NCBI GenBank assembly: GCA_020437395.1 | Contig: JAGQWJ010000011.1 | Location: 1-64,000 of the forward strand | Direction: 5' to 3' | DNA: 64,000 bases | DNA from: Ignavibacteriota bacterium | Lineage (GTDB): Bacteria; Bacteroidota; Ignavibacteria; Kapaibacteriales; UBA2268 | Shown here: piece by piece, positions 26,829-36,718 of the stretch | Position numbering within the stretch: the stretch's first letter is position 1 | Layout of the letters: each line of letters begins with the position of its first letter | Position numbers and translations under genes: made by a program | The notes under the pieces: model-generated | Seen by the model: only the letters and a program-made list of their open reading frames with translations | Database searches by the model: none | Told to the model about the DNA's origin: nothing

Positions 26829-29224
26829 TGGGGTGTAAATCTAGCTTTTAGTTCAAATTCACTGGTTGGAACTTTATTTATATTAAGTTTTAAATAGCCA
26901 CCATTCAGCCATAGTTGAACTTGGTCACCGTAGTTTGAACTCATAGGGTTACCAGATGTTCCTCCGGGTAATATCATATAAACAAGACTATCGTTCATAT
27001 CTGTTATAAACCTCATTGATGCGGAGACTATGACATTATTCGGGTCGCTGTACCTAGATTCTGTATTGAACAAAGTGGTGTTATCACCACCGAGTCCTAA
27101 TGGTTTCAGATTTACTGCTGGTCCGATGAACTTGTTATCCCCAAATAAGTGATTTAGTTTTAGTTTTCTTACTTCTCCATAAGTTAAATTACTTATACCA
27201 TCTATCCCATATTTTGATATTAATTTTTTTACAGCTTTTCTAAAAGATCTAAATATAATTATTTCTTTTGTCTCTTTTTTTTCCGTTTTCACATTGTCAA
27301 ATAATTCATGATTATCCTTTTCTAAGAGTTGCATTATAAGTCTATCAGGATAATTAGTCAAAAAACAATATCTCTCATAAATGCTCTTTCCTAATTCATC
27401 TTTAATTGTTTCTTCAATCAGAATTCTTTTGAAATAATTATATATCAATGGTTCGTTCAAATCTTTTGACAAAATATGATTCCAAGTTGAAAGTTTTTTG
27501 AATGCTTTTTTTTCATTATCATCCAATTTATCACTTACTTTCTCTATAACTGGTAAAGTGTATCTTAATAAATCGAATGCATAAGGTGAATGGTTATCCA
27601 TTTGCATAAACTCAAAATCTCTGATTGTAGTGAAATTCTTTTCACTTAACAACTGCTCAATTCTTCTAGCTCTTGAGTCGGGTTCCCAATTATTAGAAAC
27701 AAATATATCTTCTGGATAGAAATTATTATTAGCTGCCAAAACGTATCCATCATTATCAATGATTCTCTCACCTATTCCAGCTAAACTTGTGTAACCACTC
27801 CACCTATACTCTGTATCATTGTACGGATTAATAAAGTTTGGATTAGTTTTTCCTCTTTTCGGTATTTTACCAACGGCGAATTTTGCAACTTTTCCGGTTT
27901 TATCAGAATAGTTAAAAACTAATGCAGGTGCAGTCCAATTCTCTAGAGAGGATCTAAAATCGTTATAATTAGTTGCTTTGTTCAAATTATATAAAGAAAG
28001 GACTTCATCTGATTCCGATTTAGCAACCCAATCAAAACAAATATTATAATTGCGGAAAAAATTACTATTTGTTGAATCGTTCGACCATAAATGAGATTCA
28101 GAAATCAAAGCAGACATTTTAGTTTTTTTACGATAGTATTGATATGATTCTTTACCTTTGATTAAAATTGTATCACGTATAAACTCATATTCAACTTCAT
28201 TTCCTTTTTCATCTATGTAGAAATCATCATTTTTACCATTTTTTACCAGATAAATATCACAAATATCAGCCATTACATTTGTAATACCCCATGTAATACT
28301 ATCATTTCTTCCAACAATTATAGAAGGATTACCTGGTATTGCGTAGCCAACAACATTAATTTCGGGTGAGCTAATATGCATTTGATACCAACGAGCAGGT
28401 AAGTTAATAGGTAGGTGTGGATCATTTGCTAGAATTGTGTGTCTTGTACCGTCTTCTTTATAAGATATTGCCCAAGAATTGCTTCCAGTATATCCAGATC
28501 CAAAATTACTCACAATATTTGTTAAAAAATCACTATCCAATTTTGGCAATTTTGTCAAAATGGAATCACTGTGGTTATTACTATTATAATTGTTTTTGGG
28601 TACAAATTCTTTTGCTCTACTATGTCCTAATTTCGCAGCGATTTCCGATAATGTAAAATCAGACCAAAAACTAAAACTCATCTCGAAAGCCATCAATTTT
28701 CCTATTAATATGGAATGATATGGTTTCCATAATTCTGGCTCGTAATCTAAGGCACCAAATTCAAATTGCAAATGATTCTTGTTTTCAGCAATGAAAAAAT
28801 TTACACCAGCAGAATAACTTTCAAGGATTTCCTTAGATTTAGTAGATAATTTACTAAGAGATTTTTCGGCCGATTTATCCATCTCTAAACTTCTCAAAAA
28901 TAAATCCTGAGAAAAAGTCTTTTCTCCAAAAATTTCAGAAAGCTTGCCATCAGCAGCTCTTCTCATAACGTCCATCTGCCATAGTCTATCTTTTGCTTGA
29001 TAATATCCAATAGCAAAAAATAAATCTTTCTCGTTGTTAGCTGTAATATGTGGAATACCGTTAAAATTTTCATACACTTTAACTTCATCTGTCAAAATAG
29101 ATGACTCTAATTCAATAAATTTATCATCGAGCCCAATTCTTGTAATATTAATTGAAAAGATTATTATTGAGAATGAAAGCACAATCAATGAAATTAAAAA
29201 AGCAGTAAAATTTTTGGAAAACAT
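26825..29224 (-). CDS. Penicillin acylase family protein (Ntn hydrolase)
   Basis: A 799-aa exported or membrane-anchored amidase. Residues 5-28 form a hydrophobic signal or anchor. VKVYENFNGIPHITANNEKD, FAIGYYQAKDRLWQMDVMRR and GKLSEIFGE are typical of the alpha chain. The self-cleavage site and new N-terminal Ser lie in SGYTGSNSWAIS at about residue 250, followed by ANDPHLPINLPARWYQMHI. The beta-chain Asn is in NNFYPED. The family hydrolyses amide bonds in penicillins, N-acyl homoserine lactones or other N-acyl compounds; the substrate cannot be predicted. It is directly adjacent (0 bp) to the SDR gene upstream. Confidence 0.94.
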   Translation of the reverse strand: MFSKNFTAFLISLIVLSFSIIIFSINITRIGLDDKFIELESSILTDEVKVYENFNGIPHITANNEKDLFFAIGYYQAKDRLWQMDVMRRAADGKLSEIFGEKTFSQDLFLRSLEMDKSAEKSLSKLSTKSKEILESYSAGVNFFIAENKNHLQFEFGALDYEPELWKPYHSILIGKLMAFEMSFSFWSDFTLSEIAAKLGHSRAKEFVPKNNYNSNNHSDSILTKLPKLDSDFLTNIVSNFGSGYTGSNSWAISYKEDGTRHTILANDPHLPINLPARWYQMHISSPEINVVGYAIPGNPSIIVGRNDSITWGITNVMADICDIYLVKNGKNDDFYIDEKGNEVEYEFIRDTILIKGKESYQYYRKKTKMSALISESHLWSNDSTNSNFFRNYNICFDWVAKSESDEVLSLYNLNKATNYNDFRSSLENWTAPALVFNYSDKTGKVAKFAVGKIPKRGKTNPNFINPYNDTEYRWSGYTSLAGIGERIIDNDGYVLAANNNFYPEDIFVSNNWEPDSRARRIEQLLSEKNFTTIRDFEFMQMDNHSPYAFDLLRYTLPVIEKVSDKLDDNEKKAFKKLSTWNHILSKDLNEPLIYNYFKRILIEETIKDELGKSIYERYCFLTNYPDRLIMQLLEKDNHELFDNVKTEKKETKEIIIFRSFRKAVKKLISKYGIDGISNLTYGEVRKLKLNHLFGDNKFIGPAVNLKPLGLGGDNTTLFNTESRYSDPNNVIVSASMRFITDMNDSLVYMILPGGTSGNPMSSNYGDQVQLWLNGGYLKLNINKVPTSEFELKARFTPH

Positions 29225-30214
29225 TTACTTTATCCATCCATTGCTTTTGTACCATTCGAAAGTTATATCAAATCCCTCTTTTAAACTATACTTTTGAGCA
29301 TAACCAAAGTCTCTTTTTGCTTTCTCAACTGAGCAAGTCCAATACTTTTGGATAAAATCAATACTTTTTTCCGAATCGAATACGGGTGGTTTACCAGTGA
29401 ATTTTCCTATTAATCCATTTGCATTCCCCATAACTTTAACCAATAAATGAGGGATACGTAATTTTAAGATTTTATCTCTACCTGCTGAAGCTCCCATAGT
29501 GTCGATGATTTCTGTCCAATTATAATATTTCTCAGAAGCTATAAAATAAGATTCTCCAATTGTATTATCTGATAATGCAGCTTCAACAATACCTCTAGTC
29601 AAATCCATAGAACTAACTAAACTAACATATTTATCATCGAATCCAATTAAAGTCCCAATACCTTTCTGCGCAGCTTGAAACATAGGTAATGTAGCTGTAT
29701 CTCGTGGTCCATAGACTGCAGGTGGCCTAACTATTGTAATTGGTAAAATATCCTGACTGGCTTTCAAATAATCTTCCGCCATTTTTTTACTTTTACCGTA
29801 AGAAGTCAGCGGGTTTTGTGCCTGCTCTTCAGTAGAAATTTCATCTAGGGAAACAGATGGTCCAACAGCAGTTTGACTTGAAACATGCAGAAACCGCTGT
29901 AAATTAGGAGCTGTATATTTTGCTGCTTCGAATAGGTTTTTTGTTCCTGTTAGATTTGCTCTAACAAAATCTTCCATTGAGTTTGCGGCAGTTAAACCAG
30001 CCGAATGAAAAATTATATCTACATCTTTTACTACTTCCTTCAGTGATTCAATATCCGATAAGGATGCCTCTACAAGACTATAGCCCTTGTTTTCAACCCA
30101 TCTTAAATTGCTGGTTTTTCTTACTATACATATTACATCTGCACCTTTCTCTTTCATCTGGTCAGCTATATGACTACCAATGAATCCCGTTGCACCTGTT
30201 ACTAAAACTTTCAT
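29225..30214 (-). CDS. NAD(P)-dependent epimerase/dehydratase (extended SDR)
   Basis: A 329-aa Rossmann-fold oxidoreductase. The cofactor motif VTGATGFIGSHIADQM is at the N-terminus, catalytic YGKSKKMAEDYL is at about residue 140, and VRPPAVYGPRDTAT follows. It resembles 3-beta-hydroxysteroid dehydrogenase or NAD-dependent sugar epimerase types; the substrate is unknown. It is the first gene of a pair with the acylase (no gap), so they may act on one pathway, though this is only inferred from position. Confidence 0.93.
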   Translation of the reverse strand: MKVLVTGATGFIGSHIADQMKEKGADVICIVRKTSNLRWVENKGYSLVEASLSDIESLKEVVKDVDIIFHSAGLTAANSMEDFVRANLTGTKNLFEAAKYTAPNLQRFLHVSSQTAVGPSVSLDEISTEEQAQNPLTSYGKSKKMAEDYLKASQDILPITIVRPPAVYGPRDTATLPMFQAAQKGIGTLIGFDDKYVSLVSSMDLTRGIVEAALSDNTIGESYFIASEKYYNWTEIIDTMGASAGRDKILKLRIPHLLVKVMGNANGLIGKFTGKPPVFDSEKSIDFIQKYWTCSVEKAKRDFGYAQKYSLKEGFDITFEWYKSNGWIK

Positions 30215-30259
30215 GTTTTATCCATTAATTAAATTATTTATACAAAACTAACAGTATTA

Positions 30260-30290
30260 TTTGAGTTGCTCTATAAGATTGGATAAATTG
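30260..30290 (+). promoter_or_regulatory. Candidate promoter for the PTS IIA gene
   Basis: TTTG at 30260-30263, 20 bp, then TAAATTG at 30284-30290. It is one base short of the TAnnTTTG consensus. It lies 18 bp before the start codon. Confidence 0.35.
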
Positions 30291-30308
30291 TAAAAAAAAA
30301 ATGACACT

Positions 30309-30767
30309 ATGAAAAAAATATCTGATATATTAGACATCAAGAGTATAAAACTAAATTCTGAATTGAACGACAAAGACGAAATTATCGAGTCTTTAGTTGA
30401 GTTGGCAGCTAAATCCGGAAATATTATCAATAAAAATAAAGTGTTAGAAGAGGTTTTTGCAAGAGAAAAGTTGATGTCCACAGGAATTGGCAACAATATT
30501 GCTATACCTCATACTAAGTCTGAAGACATTAAAGTATTAACTGCTTCTATGATGACTTTGAGTAAGCCAGTTAATTTTGACTCTTTAGATGGGAAAAAAG
30601 TTTCGATTGTATTCTTAATTCTAAGTAATAACGAGGAGTTAGGATTGCATATTAAAGCATTGAGTAAAATATCAAGAATATTGCATAATCGTAGTTTCTT
30701 CGACAATTTGCTAAATGTTTCCAAAAACGTAGAAGTTATCGAACTTTTCGATAATTTTGAGAATTAA
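30309..30767 (+). CDS. PTS sugar transporter subunit IIA (PtsN/fructose type)
   Basis: A 152-aa EIIA domain of the mannitol/fructose/Ntr class. The phospho-accepting His is in GIGNNIAIPHTKSEDIK. LVELAAKSGNIINK before it and FLILSNNEELGLHIKALSKI after it are typical. No EI, HPr or EIIBC gene is nearby, so a regulatory PtsN-like role is more likely than sugar uptake. It lies 54 bp before the 2-oxoglutarate dehydrogenase gene on the same strand. Confidence 0.9.
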   Translation: MKKISDILDIKSIKLNSELNDKDEIIESLVELAAKSGNIINKNKVLEEVFAREKLMSTGIGNNIAIPHTKSEDIKVLTASMMTLSKPVNFDSLDGKKVSIVFLILSNNEELGLHIKALSKISRILHNRSFFDNLLNVSKNVEVIELFDNFEN

Positions 30768-30821
30768 TAAAAGACAATTAACTATTAAGTAAAGCGTCTT
30801 CGTTTTTTAAATTGTAAATTA

Positions 30822-33800
30822 ATGTTTAACATTCATAAAGTTGATAAAGTGATTGACTTAAACCAAGCCTTCGAAGAGGAGTTATATTTTAACTTCCTAA
30901 GAGATCCGAATTCTGTTAGTGCGGAATGGAGAGAATATTTTTCCAAAGCAAATGGGAAATCAATAGTATCGTTGCCATTTAATGGTAGTCAGGAATCAGT
31001 TAAGGTTTCGCCAATTGTTTCTGACAGTACTCCTAATGCTGATAAAATAGCTATGGAAAGGTTAACTGAATTACCAAATATTCCAACAAAAATTGCAGAA
31101 AATATGGAAGATAGTTTATCTGTTCCTACGGCTACTTCTGTAAGATTAATTCCAGTTAAACCATTGGATGAAAACCGAAGAATAATTAATAAATATTTAC
31201 TTAGACAAAGAAGATCAAAAATCTCTTTTTCACACTTATTACTTTGGGCTATAGTAAAGACTTTAAAAGAATATCCTTCTTTGAATGATAGTTTTGTAAA
31301 AAAGAATGGTAAATATTACAGACAAGTTAATAAAGAAATTAATATTGGTGTAGCTGTTGATGTTGAGAAAAGAAACGGAGAACGTTTGCTTCTCGTACCA
31401 AATTTGAAAGATGCTGGCAGTTTGAATTTCTCCGAATTCATCGAGAAACTATCTGATTTAATCAACAGAGCAAAAAATAGTAAAATCACTTTAGATGAAC
31501 TAGAAGGTACTACGGTTTCATTAACTAACCCGGGAATGATGGGTACAATTATGTCTGTACCGAGGTTAATGAATGGTCAAGGAATGATTATTGCTTCTGG
31601 TTCAATTGACTATCCGGCAGAATTCTCTGCTGTAAAACCCGATAAACTAACTGAACTTGCAATTTCAAAAGTCGTAAGTATAACAAATACTTATGATCAT
31701 AGAATAGTACAAGGAGCAGAATCGGCTGAATTTCTCAGATATATGCACCAATTATTACTTGGTGAAAAGAGATTCTACGATCAAATATTCGCAAGTTTAC
31801 GCATACCTTTTAATCCTGTAAAATGGGAAATTGATAGTTCTGATATAACTAAATCAGAGATGAATCACAGACAAAAAAAGAGTACTCATGTTATGTCTCT
31901 GATAAACTCATTCAGAGTCAGGGGGCACTTATTAGCTAATATAAATCCATTTGGAATGTCTAGCTATTCCTATCCAGAATTAGATATGTCCTATTATGGG
32001 TTAAATATTTGGGATTTGGAAAGAAGTTTTCCGTCAGTTGACTCTTGGGACAAAGATCAAATGACTCTTAGAGAGATACTTGAATTAATGCGTGATACTT
32101 ATTGCGGTACTATTGGTATCGAATTTATGTATATTCAAGATATTAATAAGAAAAATTGGATAAAAAATACATTAGAGTCTTCGAGAAATAGTTTAAAATT
32201 TGAAAAAGAAGAACGAAAAAATATTTTAAGAAAACTAATACAAGCGGAAACATTTGAAGACTTCCTGCACAAAAAATTTATTGGTCAAAAAAGATTTAGT
32301 TTAGAAGGGGGAGAATCTCTAATCGTAATGATAGATCAATTACTCCAAGATTCTGCTAACTCCAATACAGAGCAAGCAGTACTTGGTATGGCTCATAGAG
32401 GGAGACTCAATGTATTAGTTAACAATGCTGGTAAAAATGTAAGAAAAATATTCAACGAATTTGATGGTGATATAAAACCTCAAGACTACCACGGATCCGG
32501 AGATGTTAAATATCACTTAGGTCAAACTAATGAATATACATCTCTGAAAAATAATAAGATGAGTGTTCATTTATTGCCTAACCCAAGCCATTTGGAAGTT
32601 GTCAATCCTGTAGTTTTAGGATTTTGTAGGTCACTAGTTGATGAAAAATATGATGGTGATTTCTCGAAAGTATTGCCAATATTAGTTCATGGTGATGCTG
32701 CATTTGCTGGACAAGGAATAAGCCAAGAAGTACTTAATTTAGCTAGATTAGAGGGCTATACTACTGGTGGTACAATCCATATTATTGTTAATAATCAAAT
32801 TGGCTTCACTACTTCAGTAGAAGATGCTCGTTCAACATACTACGCAACTGATGTGGCTAAAATGTTACAAATCCCTATACTTCATGTGAATGGAGACGAT
32901 CCGGAGGCAGTGGCACAAGCAGCTATATTTGCATTAAACTATAGAAACAAATATAATGAAGATGTAATAATTGATATGCTTTGTTTCAGAAAATATGGTC
33001 ATAATGAAGGTGATGAACCGAGTTATACTCAGCCATTGATGTATAAGAAAATTAGATCAATGAAATCTACTAGAGAGATTTATGAAGAGGAATTAGTCTC
33101 TACTGGTATTTTAACCCAAGAGGAAGTTGATGAACTTTCGAATTCGTATTCAAGCGAGTTGGAAACTGCTTTTGAGCAAAGGAAAGAGAAACCAAAATCT
33201 CAGAAAATAATTTTTGAAGAAAAATTTGGTCAATCTATTAAGAATTATGAAACTACAATTAGTAAAGAATTAATTGAAACAATAATTCAAAAAACTACGG
33301 AAGTTCCAGATGGCTTCAATGTAAACCCAAAAGTTATTTATGGTTTACAGAAAAGAAGAACAATGGTAGATGATGATAAACCATCTTTCGATTGGGCTAC
33401 TGCTGAAACTTTAGCAATCGGTTCTGTATTAATAGAAAATAAAGCAATTAGATTCTCGGGCGAAGATGTTAGAAGAGGAACTTTTAGTCAAAGACATGCC
33501 GTTTTGATTGATTCGGAAACTGAAGAAGCATTTATACCTCTAAATAATATTGCTGAAGAACAAGCAAAAATTCAAATATATGATAGTCCATTGTCAGAAC
33601 TTGCTGTTGTAGGCTATGATTACGGATATAGTGTTAGTGCAAAAAATAGTCTCACATTTTGGGAAGCACAGTTTGGTGACTTCGTAAATATGGCACAACC
33701 TATTATTGATCAATTCATATCTTGTGGAGATGTGAAATGGGGACAAACAAGTAATTTAATAATGTTGTTGCCTCATGGACATGATGGGCAAGGCCCCGAA

Positions 33801-34421
33801 CATTCATCAGCTAGATTAGAGAGATTTTTGCAATTGTGTGCTGAAGAGAATATGATAGTATGTAACTTTACTACTCCGGCTAACTATTTCCACGCAATCA
33901 GAAGACAAGCTAAATTTCAACACAAATTACCTTTGATTGTTGTCAGCCCTAAAAGTATGCTAAGACATCATGATGCTGTTTCAAAAACTTCAGATTTTGT
34001 GAGCAATGAATTCCAACACATTATAGACGAGACCAAGAGTAATATCACAGCTAACAAAGTAAAAAGACTAGTTCTTTGTACTGGTAAGTTATATTATGAT
34101 TTAGCGAGCAAACGTGAAGAAGAGGGTATAGATGATGTTGCAATAGTTAGAATAGAGCAACTTTACCCAATGAAAATTTCAAAACTCGAAGAGATTTTGA
34201 AAAAGTATAATAAAGCTGAAAAAGTTGTTTGGGCACAAGAAGAGCCAAAAAATCAAGGTGCTTGGAATTATATGCTTAATGAATTGCTGCAATTAATTGA
34301 TAATCATAAGAAAATAGAGTATGCTGGTCGTCATACTGCAGCTTCCACTGCAACGGGTTCGTCAAAAATACATGTTCATGAACAAGCTTATGTTGTTAAT
34401 GCAGCTCTAGGAATTGATTAA
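30822..34421 (+). CDS. Multifunctional 2-oxoglutarate dehydrogenase (E2-E1 fusion, Kgd/OdhA type)
   Basis: A 1199-aa TCA-cycle enzyme. Residues 1-40 are the E1 N-terminal tail (NFLRDPNSVSAEWREYF). After a linker, residues about 100-335 are an E2 acyltransferase domain (GVAVDVEKRNGERLLLVPNL; catalytic TYDHRIVQGAESAEFL at about 291). There is no lipoyl domain. The rest is thiamine-dependent E1: VLGMAHRGRLNVL at about 522, then GDAAFAGQG and NNQIGFTT. This layout is that of mycobacterial Kgd and corynebacterial OdhA. A separate lipoyl protein and E3 would be needed. A terminator follows. Confidence 0.96.
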   Translation: MFNIHKVDKVIDLNQAFEEELYFNFLRDPNSVSAEWREYFSKANGKSIVSLPFNGSQESVKVSPIVSDSTPNADKIAMERLTELPNIPTKIAENMEDSLSVPTATSVRLIPVKPLDENRRIINKYLLRQRRSKISFSHLLLWAIVKTLKEYPSLNDSFVKKNGKYYRQVNKEINIGVAVDVEKRNGERLLLVPNLKDAGSLNFSEFIEKLSDLINRAKNSKITLDELEGTTVSLTNPGMMGTIMSVPRLMNGQGMIIASGSIDYPAEFSAVKPDKLTELAISKVVSITNTYDHRIVQGAESAEFLRYMHQLLLGEKRFYDQIFASLRIPFNPVKWEIDSSDITKSEMNHRQKKSTHVMSLINSFRVRGHLLANINPFGMSSYSYPELDMSYYGLNIWDLERSFPSVDSWDKDQMTLREILELMRDTYCGTIGIEFMYIQDINKKNWIKNTLESSRNSLKFEKEERKNILRKLIQAETFEDFLHKKFIGQKRFSLEGGESLIVMIDQLLQDSANSNTEQAVLGMAHRGRLNVLVNNAGKNVRKIFNEFDGDIKPQDYHGSGDVKYHLGQTNEYTSLKNNKMSVHLLPNPSHLEVVNPVVLGFCRSLVDEKYDGDFSKVLPILVHGDAAFAGQGISQEVLNLARLEGYTTGGTIHIIVNNQIGFTTSVEDARSTYYATDVAKMLQIPILHVNGDDPEAVAQAAIFALNYRNKYNEDVIIDMLCFRKYGHNEGDEPSYTQPLMYKKIRSMKSTREIYEEELVSTGILTQEEVDELSNSYSSELETAFEQRKEKPKSQKIIFEEKFGQSIKNYETTISKELIETIIQKTTEVPDGFNVNPKVIYGLQKRRTMVDDDKPSFDWATAETLAIGSVLIENKAIRFSGEDVRRGTFSQRHAVLIDSETEEAFIPLNNIAEEQAKIQIYDSPLSELAVVGYDYGYSVSAKNSLTFWEAQFGDFVNMAQPIIDQFISCGDVKWGQTSNLIMLLPHGHDGQGPEHSSARLERFLQLCAEENMIVCNFTTPANYFHAIRRQAKFQHKLPLIVVSPKSMLRHHDAVSKTSDFVSNEFQHIIDETKSNITANKVKRLVLCTGKLYYDLASKREEEGIDDVAIVRIEQLYPMKISKLEEILKKYNKAEKVVWAQEEPKNQGAWNYMLNELLQLIDNHKKIEYAGRHTAASTATGSSKIHVHEQAYVVNAALGID

Positions 34422-34446
34422 TAAATAAATTTAGATTTTAAATTTT

Positions 34447-34485
34447 AAAAAAAAGGGCTGTCATTAGATAATGATAGCCCTTTTT
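34447..34485. terminator. Bidirectional terminator after the 2-oxoglutarate dehydrogenase gene
   Basis: An 11-bp stem GGGCTGTCATT / AATGATAGCCC with loop AGAT, flanked by A-run and T-run. It lies between convergent genes ending at 34421 (+) and 34515 (-). Confidence 0.9.
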
Positions 34486-34514
34486 AAATTTTAACTTTTC
34501 TAAGTTAAACTTAA

Positions 34515-35219
34515 TTATTTTTCTAACTGATTTTCACCTTTTTTATCAGGATTTCTTTTGTAGATTTTGCCATCAGCAAACTCTATCATAGTAGGAATCC
34601 ATACTTTTCTAAGCTTATCAAAATTTTCTCTAACAAAAACATCTCTTTGATTCGCAGAATCATGATTGTAAGGATAAGGTTGATTTAAAGTTTTATCTGC
34701 TGGGATTTCTTTATTTATTTCGATTGTGAATCTTTTTATAAGTTGTTCACCGTTGTAATAATCAACAACTCCAGATAACTTGACAATACTTTTACCTGAG
34801 ATATTTTGGAACTGATATGTTGGTACATTTAGCAATTGTCCATTTTCTTGTTCTAATCTTTGGAATTCACTAATGTTGAACTTGATTGATTGTGTGAACA
34901 AAGTGCTAAAAGCAGTTGCTTGAGTTAAGTTGATATTAGTGCTTAAAGTTCTTTGTTTTTGTCCTTCAATAAGTTCACCAATTGTTTTACCTAATAATGA
35001 ATCCTTAATTGGTGAATAATATCTGATAGCACCGTTCAAGTAGTTTACATCTTCAACTGTTATTTTATCAGCATTTTCATCTAATAAACTTTTCATATCA
35101 GAAAGTAAATCAAAAGTTATTGTATCTTTATAGAAATCTGGTCTCTTCTTTGCACTTTCTTGGCAAGAAGTCAATCCTAATAGAGTTATAGCAATTAAGC
35201 CAAAAAGTAGTGAACGCAT
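34515..35219 (-). CDS. Lipoprotein of unknown function
   Basis: A 234-aa exported lipoprotein. The signal peptide ends in the lipobox LGLTSC (Cys19), so it is probably anchored in a membrane facing the periplasm or surface. The mature part is rich in Asp/Asn/Gln, with VDYYNGEQLIKRFTIEINKE suggesting beta-strands. No family is recognised and there is no T9SS domain. It stands alone, between a shared terminator and ppx. Confidence 0.8.
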   Translation of the reverse strand: MRSLLFGLIAITLLGLTSCQESAKKRPDFYKDTITFDLLSDMKSLLDENADKITVEDVNYLNGAIRYYSPIKDSLLGKTIGELIEGQKQRTLSTNINLTQATAFSTLFTQSIKFNISEFQRLEQENGQLLNVPTYQFQNISGKSIVKLSGVVDYYNGEQLIKRFTIEINKEIPADKTLNQPYPYNHDSANQRDVFVRENFDKLRKVWIPTMIEFADGKIYKRNPDKKGENQLEK

Positions 35220-35283
35220 AAAAATCTCCGATATTGGTAATTAAAATAATCACAAAACTAAGGCTATAAACTTAAAAATTCAA

Positions 35284-36189
35284 TTATTTTTTGAATATAT
35301 CCAATATTAAACCATAGCGAAGACCTCTACACGATACAATTAACTCCGATTTATCAGCATGTATAAGGAATTCCAATAATATTAAAGCTCCACCCAAAAT
35401 AACATCTGCTCTATTAGGATGAACGTTGTATTCCTTTACTAATTCTTCACTCTTCTTGTTTATAAATATTTCTACTATGGATTCTAAATTATTTCTTTTT
35501 AGTTTATGATTATGAATTAGATGAGCATTATATTGTGGTAAATTCAAATCTATAGCAGCAATTGTTGTTGGTGTACCAGCCACAGCGATTAAGTCATTTA
35601 CTTTTTCACCAAAAGTTATTTCTTTATATCTGTCTTTTATCATTAATCTTGCTTCATCCAAATTTTGTCTTTTTGAAGCAAAATCTTTGAAGAATATTTC
35701 AGTTATACGGACAGCTCCAATCTGAAGAGAGGTAGAGAACTCTATAGAACTATTTCTACCAGCAATTATTTCTGTACTTCCACCACCAATATCCAATACT
35801 ACATCGAAATTATTGGTTAACTTTTCTATACTACCTATGTAACTTAATCTAGCTTCTTCTAATCCATTAATTATATTAATTTTCGTTCCTAAAATAGATT
35901 CAAAAAGCTCTTTCACTTTGACATTGTTTTTTGCATCTCGCATTGCACTGGTTGCAGTAGCATTAACTACCACAACATTATATCTTGACATTAATAATTT
36001 ATAATCATGCAATATCCGGCTAGCCCTTATTATTGCTCTGTCAGATATAATTCCTGATTCGTTTAGTCCTTCGCCAAGTCGTGCAATTTGATGCTCATCA
36101 GCTATAATCTTTATAATTTTACCATCAATTACTTCAGCAATTAATAATAGTAAAGTATTTGTACCGATGTCAACCGATGCACATATCAT
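35284..36189 (-). CDS. ppx: Exopolyphosphatase/guanosine pentaphosphatase family (Ppx/GppA)
   Basis: A 301-aa ASKHA-fold phosphatase. Motifs are SVDIGTNTLLLLIAEV, ATSAMRDAKN, the phosphate loop VLDIGGGSTEIIAG, and AVAGTPTTIAAID. The family removes terminal phosphate from polyphosphate or pppGpp. It is the short form without the C-terminal HD-like domain of E. coli Ppx. It overlaps the broken prmA reading frame upstream by 4 bp, suggesting they were made as an operon. Confidence 0.93.
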   Translation of the reverse strand: MICASVDIGTNTLLLLIAEVIDGKIIKIIADEHQIARLGEGLNESGIISDRAIIRASRILHDYKLLMSRYNVVVVNATATSAMRDAKNNVKVKELFESILGTKINIINGLEEARLSYIGSIEKLTNNFDVVLDIGGGSTEIIAGRNSSIEFSTSLQIGAVRITEIFFKDFASKRQNLDEARLMIKDRYKEITFGEKVNDLIAVAGTPTTIAAIDLNLPQYNAHLIHNHKLKRNNLESIVEIFINKKSEELVKEYNVHPNRADVILGGALILLEFLIHADKSELIVSCRGLRYGLILDIFKK

Positions 36190-36713
36190 AATTTCTTCCT
36201 GAATTTATACGCAACCCATTCATCTTCATTTAGCTCCTCAAACAGCTCAAAGCCATTATCAATTGCAGCGTCCAATACTCTTTCTTTATCATATTTCAAT
36301 ATACCTGTGCATATAAATACACCATCAGTTTTGATTGCTTCCGAGAACTTTTTCATATTTTCGATAAGAATATTCGCAAAAATATTTGCCACTATACCGT
36401 CGTACAAACTAAACTGTAAGGTATTTAAATCACTTTGATCAACTGTAACATTTTTGACACTATTTAATTCAATATTTTCTATAGTATTATTAACAGACCA
36501 TTCATCAATATCGAATGCAAAAACTGATTTTGCTCCAATTTTTGAAGCTAAAATTGCTAAAACTCCAGTCCCAGTACCAGCATCAACCCAGTCTTCACCT
36601 TTAGCAACAGAGTCAAGTAATAGTGCCGATGCCAAACGAGTTGTTGCATGATATCCAGTGCCAAAAGACATTTGCGGATTTATTTTTATTATGTACTCGT
36701 AATCGTTCGCCAA
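36186..36713 (-). CDS. prmA: Ribosomal protein L11 methyltransferase, C-terminal segment (frameshifted gene)
   Basis: The catalytic part of PrmA. It holds IKINPQMSFGTGYHATTRL (the PrmA FGTG-H-TT signature), SAM motif DWVDAGTGTGVLAILASKIG, and the catalytic-region VANIFANILIENM. It has no start of its own: the ANDYEY region must be joined to the segment ending at 36719. Adding one A in the run near 36724 would read CLQAKVNSLANDYEYI and give one 281-residue protein of normal length. Confidence 0.88.
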   Translation of the reverse strand: MANDYEYIIKINPQMSFGTGYHATTRLASALLLDSVAKGEDWVDAGTGTGVLAILASKIGAKSVFAFDIDEWSVNNTIENIELNSVKNVTVDQSDLNTLQFSLYDGIVANIFANILIENMKKFSEAIKTDGVFICTGILKYDKERVLDAAIDNGFELFEELNEDEWVAYKFRKKL

Positions 36714-36718
36714 AGAAT

